From the NCBI RefSeq assembly GCF_000003815.2, contig NC_049987.1, positions 9,829,365 through 9,869,951 of the forward strand: a DNA stretch of 40,587 nucleotides, written 5' to 3'. The notes beneath the pieces were generated by a model, which saw only the letters and a list, made by a program, of their open reading frames with translations, ran no database searches and was not told the DNA's origin. This document shows positions 39,401 to 40,587 of the stretch, one piece after another. This stretch comes from Branchiostoma floridae (Eukaryota > Chordata > Leptocardii > Amphioxiformes > Branchiostomatidae). Every line of letters begins with the position of its first letter. Position 1 is the first letter of the stretch. Position numbers and translations under genes: made by a program.

Positions 39401-40254
39401 ACGGACCTCATACGGAGTATACTTGAGTATATACGCACGTGTGAACCCACCTTAAGGTCTTCCTCATGTTGCCGTGTCTCCGCAGGCATATCGGGAGTGG
39501 GTGGCGGAGAGAGGGTCCGAGGAACAGCTGCTGCCGGGAATAGGGCTGACTCAGAACCAGATGTTTTTCCTCAACTACGCAAACGTGAGTATGAATCATT
39601 GGCAATATTTCACTATGCGATATGCAATATGTATTCACATTCCATCGTCCTTTAACCTCATTCCACGACCTACTCTATTTCTGTCGCAGTTTATCTTAAT
39701 TATAGACAGAAAAGAGTGAACGTCCCATTTTCCAAGCTATCAATATTATTCTCTACGGCATATTTGACCGTCTTATTTAGTGAATGAATGAAAACCTTTA
39801 TTGCACATGCTTGACCAACCGAGCTAAGTACAGGTCACAACAGGGACCCATTATACACCGCTAGTCATCACTCCGGTGCACTTAACAGTAACTTATTGTT
39901 ATATCGAAATCAAGACACATGTTCCGCGGGCCCAGAAACCTATAAGTTTTTCTTAAACTCTCTGTAATTTGCAATTATCTAGAATACAATCATTGGCCTT
40001 GATGTCAAAATCATAATTCAGAAATGAGCCAAAGTGTGAAAGAAAAGAAAAAAAATAGAAACCAATACCAAATGTCACAAGGAGCCAAATTGTGTCATGA
40101 AAATCCTCATCACTTCAGACCGACGCGTCTATTAAACGTTTGACTTGGCTTGAGTGAGTCTTTTGTCTCCACATGTGCAGCTGAGATGTTCTCAGTACCG
40201 GCCCCAGGGTGCGGAGCGGGCCTGGCAGGGTGTTCACAGTCCCGGGCAGTTCAG
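27301..40254 (+). CDS. M13 zinc metallopeptidase, neprilysin/ECE-like, 18 exons, 3' incomplete
   Basis: Type II membrane ectoenzyme that by family cleaves small peptides outside the cell. Exons: 27301-27484, 29795-29833, 30278-30439, 32531-32614, 32854-33116, 33655-33771, 34129-34218, 34646-34803, 35470-35692, 35973-36071, 36480-36557, 37010-37113, 37243-37301, 37567-37689, 38132-38262, 38602-38667, 39486-39584, 40181-40254. All phases agree and give 717 residues plus a split codon. Residues 1-32 are cytoplasmic and 33-54 a transmembrane helix. Key sites: NAFY 543-546 (substrate binding), HEITH 585-589 (zinc), GENIAD with E647 (zinc) and D651, VHSPGQF with H712 (transition state). About 30 residues, including the usual C-terminal CRxW, must lie past 40587. 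Oddities: Val97 replaces a conserved Cys, Ser112 replaces neprilysin Arg102, and the paired Cys of neprilysin at 234/242 are absent. NEP versus ECE class needs a tree. Confidence 0.95.
27485..29794 (+). other. M13 intron 1
   Basis: Contains MITE copy 2 and no recognisable gene; the remainder is AT-rich unique-looking sequence. Confidence 0.6.
28187..28436. mobile_element. TTAA-type MITE, copy 2
   Basis: Left AAAGGTGGTATCTCACTGCAC; right end reversed TTAAGGTAGTGTTTCACTGCAC. Same internal phrases as copy 1. About 250 bp, in M13 intron 1. Confidence 0.8.
30125..30186. repeat. TG microsatellite
   Basis: (TG)n with short interruptions in M13 intron 2, just upstream of exon 3. Confidence 0.85.
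30958..32000 (-). mobile_element. LINE fragment with deleted RT core, antisense in M13 intron 3
   Basis: Minus-strand order: RT 5' half, RT tail, 3' UTR, then a GATACA-repeat terminus at 30958. The ORF (32000-31050, 316 codons) reads [39 protein letters not shown] and [19 protein letters not shown]. It then jumps at about 31423-31432 (DYQHG to TRFCINN) straight into the C-terminal part ([33 protein letters not shown]). The blocks with the catalytic Asp residues and the FVDD/YADD box are missing, so it is inactive. Three further 3' ends of this family occur in the window (18560, 18733, 23461). Confidence 0.9.
32117..32340. mobile_element. MITE-like foldback in M13 intron 3
   Basis: Left arm CATTTCACTAGACGGCGATC with CGCTGCGACC; reversed right arm CTTTCACCAGGCGGCGACC with CGCTGCGATC. 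Size about 225 bp. A similar single end occurs near 26757. Confidence 0.72.
34769..34883. repeat. Partial exon duplication, unit 1 (exon 8 end and donor)
   Basis: The 3' end of M13 exon 8 (from GAGGTCTTC), its donor and the following intron, repeated at 35138-35256 with about 20% difference. Confidence 0.85.
34891..35103. mobile_element. CGCG-rich MITE with repeated TTCGCGG motifs
   Basis: The left end TACTTAGTAAATGCAG and the reversed right end TACTGTAAATGCATT frame 213 bp in which TTCGCGG/CCGCGAA recurs about nine times in both orientations. TA at the borders suggests a TA target. It lies between the two duplication units of M13 intron 8. Confidence 0.8.
35138..35256. pseudogene. Decayed partial copy of M13 exon 8
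   Basis: The frame reads [12 protein letters not shown], compared with [12 protein letters not shown] in the working exon, followed by AGGTGGGG in place of AAGTGGGT. The upstream part of the exon is absent and no acceptor is obvious. Similarity resumes at 35311-35331, matching 35108-35128. Confidence 0.75.
35808..35945. mobile_element. TTAA-type MITE, copy 3, truncated
   Basis: TTAAGGTGGTATCTCACTGCAC followed by GAGATAAAGAACGAATTTTCTGAC and TTGTCTTCTACGTCATACTTG as in the other copies. The right terminus is missing, and exon 10 begins 28 bp later at 35973. Confidence 0.75.
36078..36296. mobile_element. MITE-like foldback starting at an exon donor
   Basis: Left GCCTGATTACATTCTG with GTGGTCACATTCGTCGT; reversed right GCCTATTTACAGAACA with GCGGTCACATTTGTTGT. 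Size about 219 bp. It begins 6 bp past the M13 exon 10 border. Confidence 0.7.
36680..36835. repeat. Dispersed repeat, copy 2
   Basis: The longer version of the 19431-19560 repeat, with an extra stretch GAAATGACCCGAAGCC..GACAGG inside. Located in M13 intron 11. Confidence 0.75.
37567..37689 (+). CDS. M13 gene exon 14: zinc-site HEITH
   Basis: Encodes [16 protein letters not shown] and [21 protein letters not shown]585 and H589 should bind zinc and E586 act as general base. Acceptor CTTAAG, donor GGTCAG; phases 1 in and 1 out fit the neighbours. Ancestral residues are intact, so the enzyme should be catalytically competent. Confidence 0.95.
37690..38131 (+). other. M13 intron 14
   Basis: No repeat or coding element recognised. 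The open frame that runs through the exon into this intron is incidental. Confidence 0.6.
39146..39456. mobile_element. Long-arm foldback element
   Basis: Two inverted arms of about 120 bp. The outer part left is AAGGTGGGCTCACACGTGCG and reversed right is AAGGTGGGTTCACACGTGCG. The inner part shares GCCTCTACCAGG.TCCACAG. The loop is about 65 bp. Borders CTAAAGG and reversed TTAAGG suggest a TTAA target. It ends 30 bp before M13 exon 17. Confidence 0.85.
39779..40130 (-). mobile_element. Retroelement 3' end, minus orientation
   Basis: On the minus strand the sequence closes GCATGTGCAATAAAGG then (ATTC)n at 39793-39780. The remainder up to about 40130 has no coding signal I can read; the right border is uncertain. 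Confidence 0.45.
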
Positions 40255-40587
40255 GTATGCAACAACAATAATACAATATTAGATAGCCGTTGCCAAAGTC
40301 TCTGCCTGACTCCTTTGTTTTATGAAAAACAGTAGAATTTGGCCAAATAAAATGAATCATTTGTAAGCAGTTGCATTCAAATACAATCTTGGCCATATTC
40401 TGCTGCTTTTTCCCCCAGGAATGGAGACTATTGTCGACTAACTTTTTCTTGATAGAGCAATTGATGGCATGGAAAGCTTCATATACATATATTATACACA
40501 TAGGCCATCGATCGTGAGTATGAGCTGAGTGCTTTTGATGACGAATAGGCTTGTTATAGAAACGTAGTTGCAATGGTCAGACATGTT

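Overview
The window looks like nuclear DNA of a cephalochordate (amphioxus, Branchiostoma-like). The genes are chordate-type and split by many GT-AG introns. One encodes a bona fide AVITG prokineticin. The introns and spacers are full of short inverted-repeat (MITE-like) elements and truncated non-LTR retrotransposons. Species is not determinable by eye. One assembly gap (100 N) lies at 2988-3087.

Layout. (1) 1-7355, plus strand: the 3' part of RIOX1 (NO66), a JmjC ribosomal oxygenase, entered mid-gene. Eight coding exons are visible. At least one more is predicted inside the assembly gap, and a 5'-truncated LINE sits antisense in the last intron. (2) 8134-9293, minus strand, convergent with RIOX1: a two-exon gene for a small secreted 8-cysteine peptide with a dibasic processing site. 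(3) 9547-15101: about 5.6 kb with two pairs of perfect direct repeats (111 bp and 206 bp) in the order A-x-B/A-y-B, and a broken tyrosine recombinase on the minus strand. I read this as a Ngaro/PAT-type (DIRS-like) retroelement with split direct repeats, inserted just upstream of the peptide gene promoter. Most of its interior is a degenerate tandem array plus unrecognised sequence. (4) 16607-19983, plus strand: a prokineticin gene with TATA box, signal peptide plus AVITG in exon 1, and a 10-cysteine AVIT domain in exon 2. Its intron holds a three-unit minisatellite and tail-to-tail LINE ends. (5) 19984-27300: mostly repeat debris, with two unassigned coding-like stretches on the minus strand. 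(6) 27301 to the right edge, plus strand: a type II membrane zinc metallopeptidase of family M13 (neprilysin/ECE-like). Eighteen coding exons give about 718 residues, and only the C-terminal exon(s) lie outside the window. Its introns carry an internally deleted LINE, at least six MITE-like foldbacks and a partial exon duplication.

The genes do not form an operon-like unit. One thematic link is that the two small secreted peptide genes share the same exon plan: a phase-0 intron just before the first cysteine, and the cysteine order C, C, CC, C, C, CxC. They are arranged divergently around the retroelement. M13 peptidases cleave peptides, but nothing here shows that this one acts on either neighbour.
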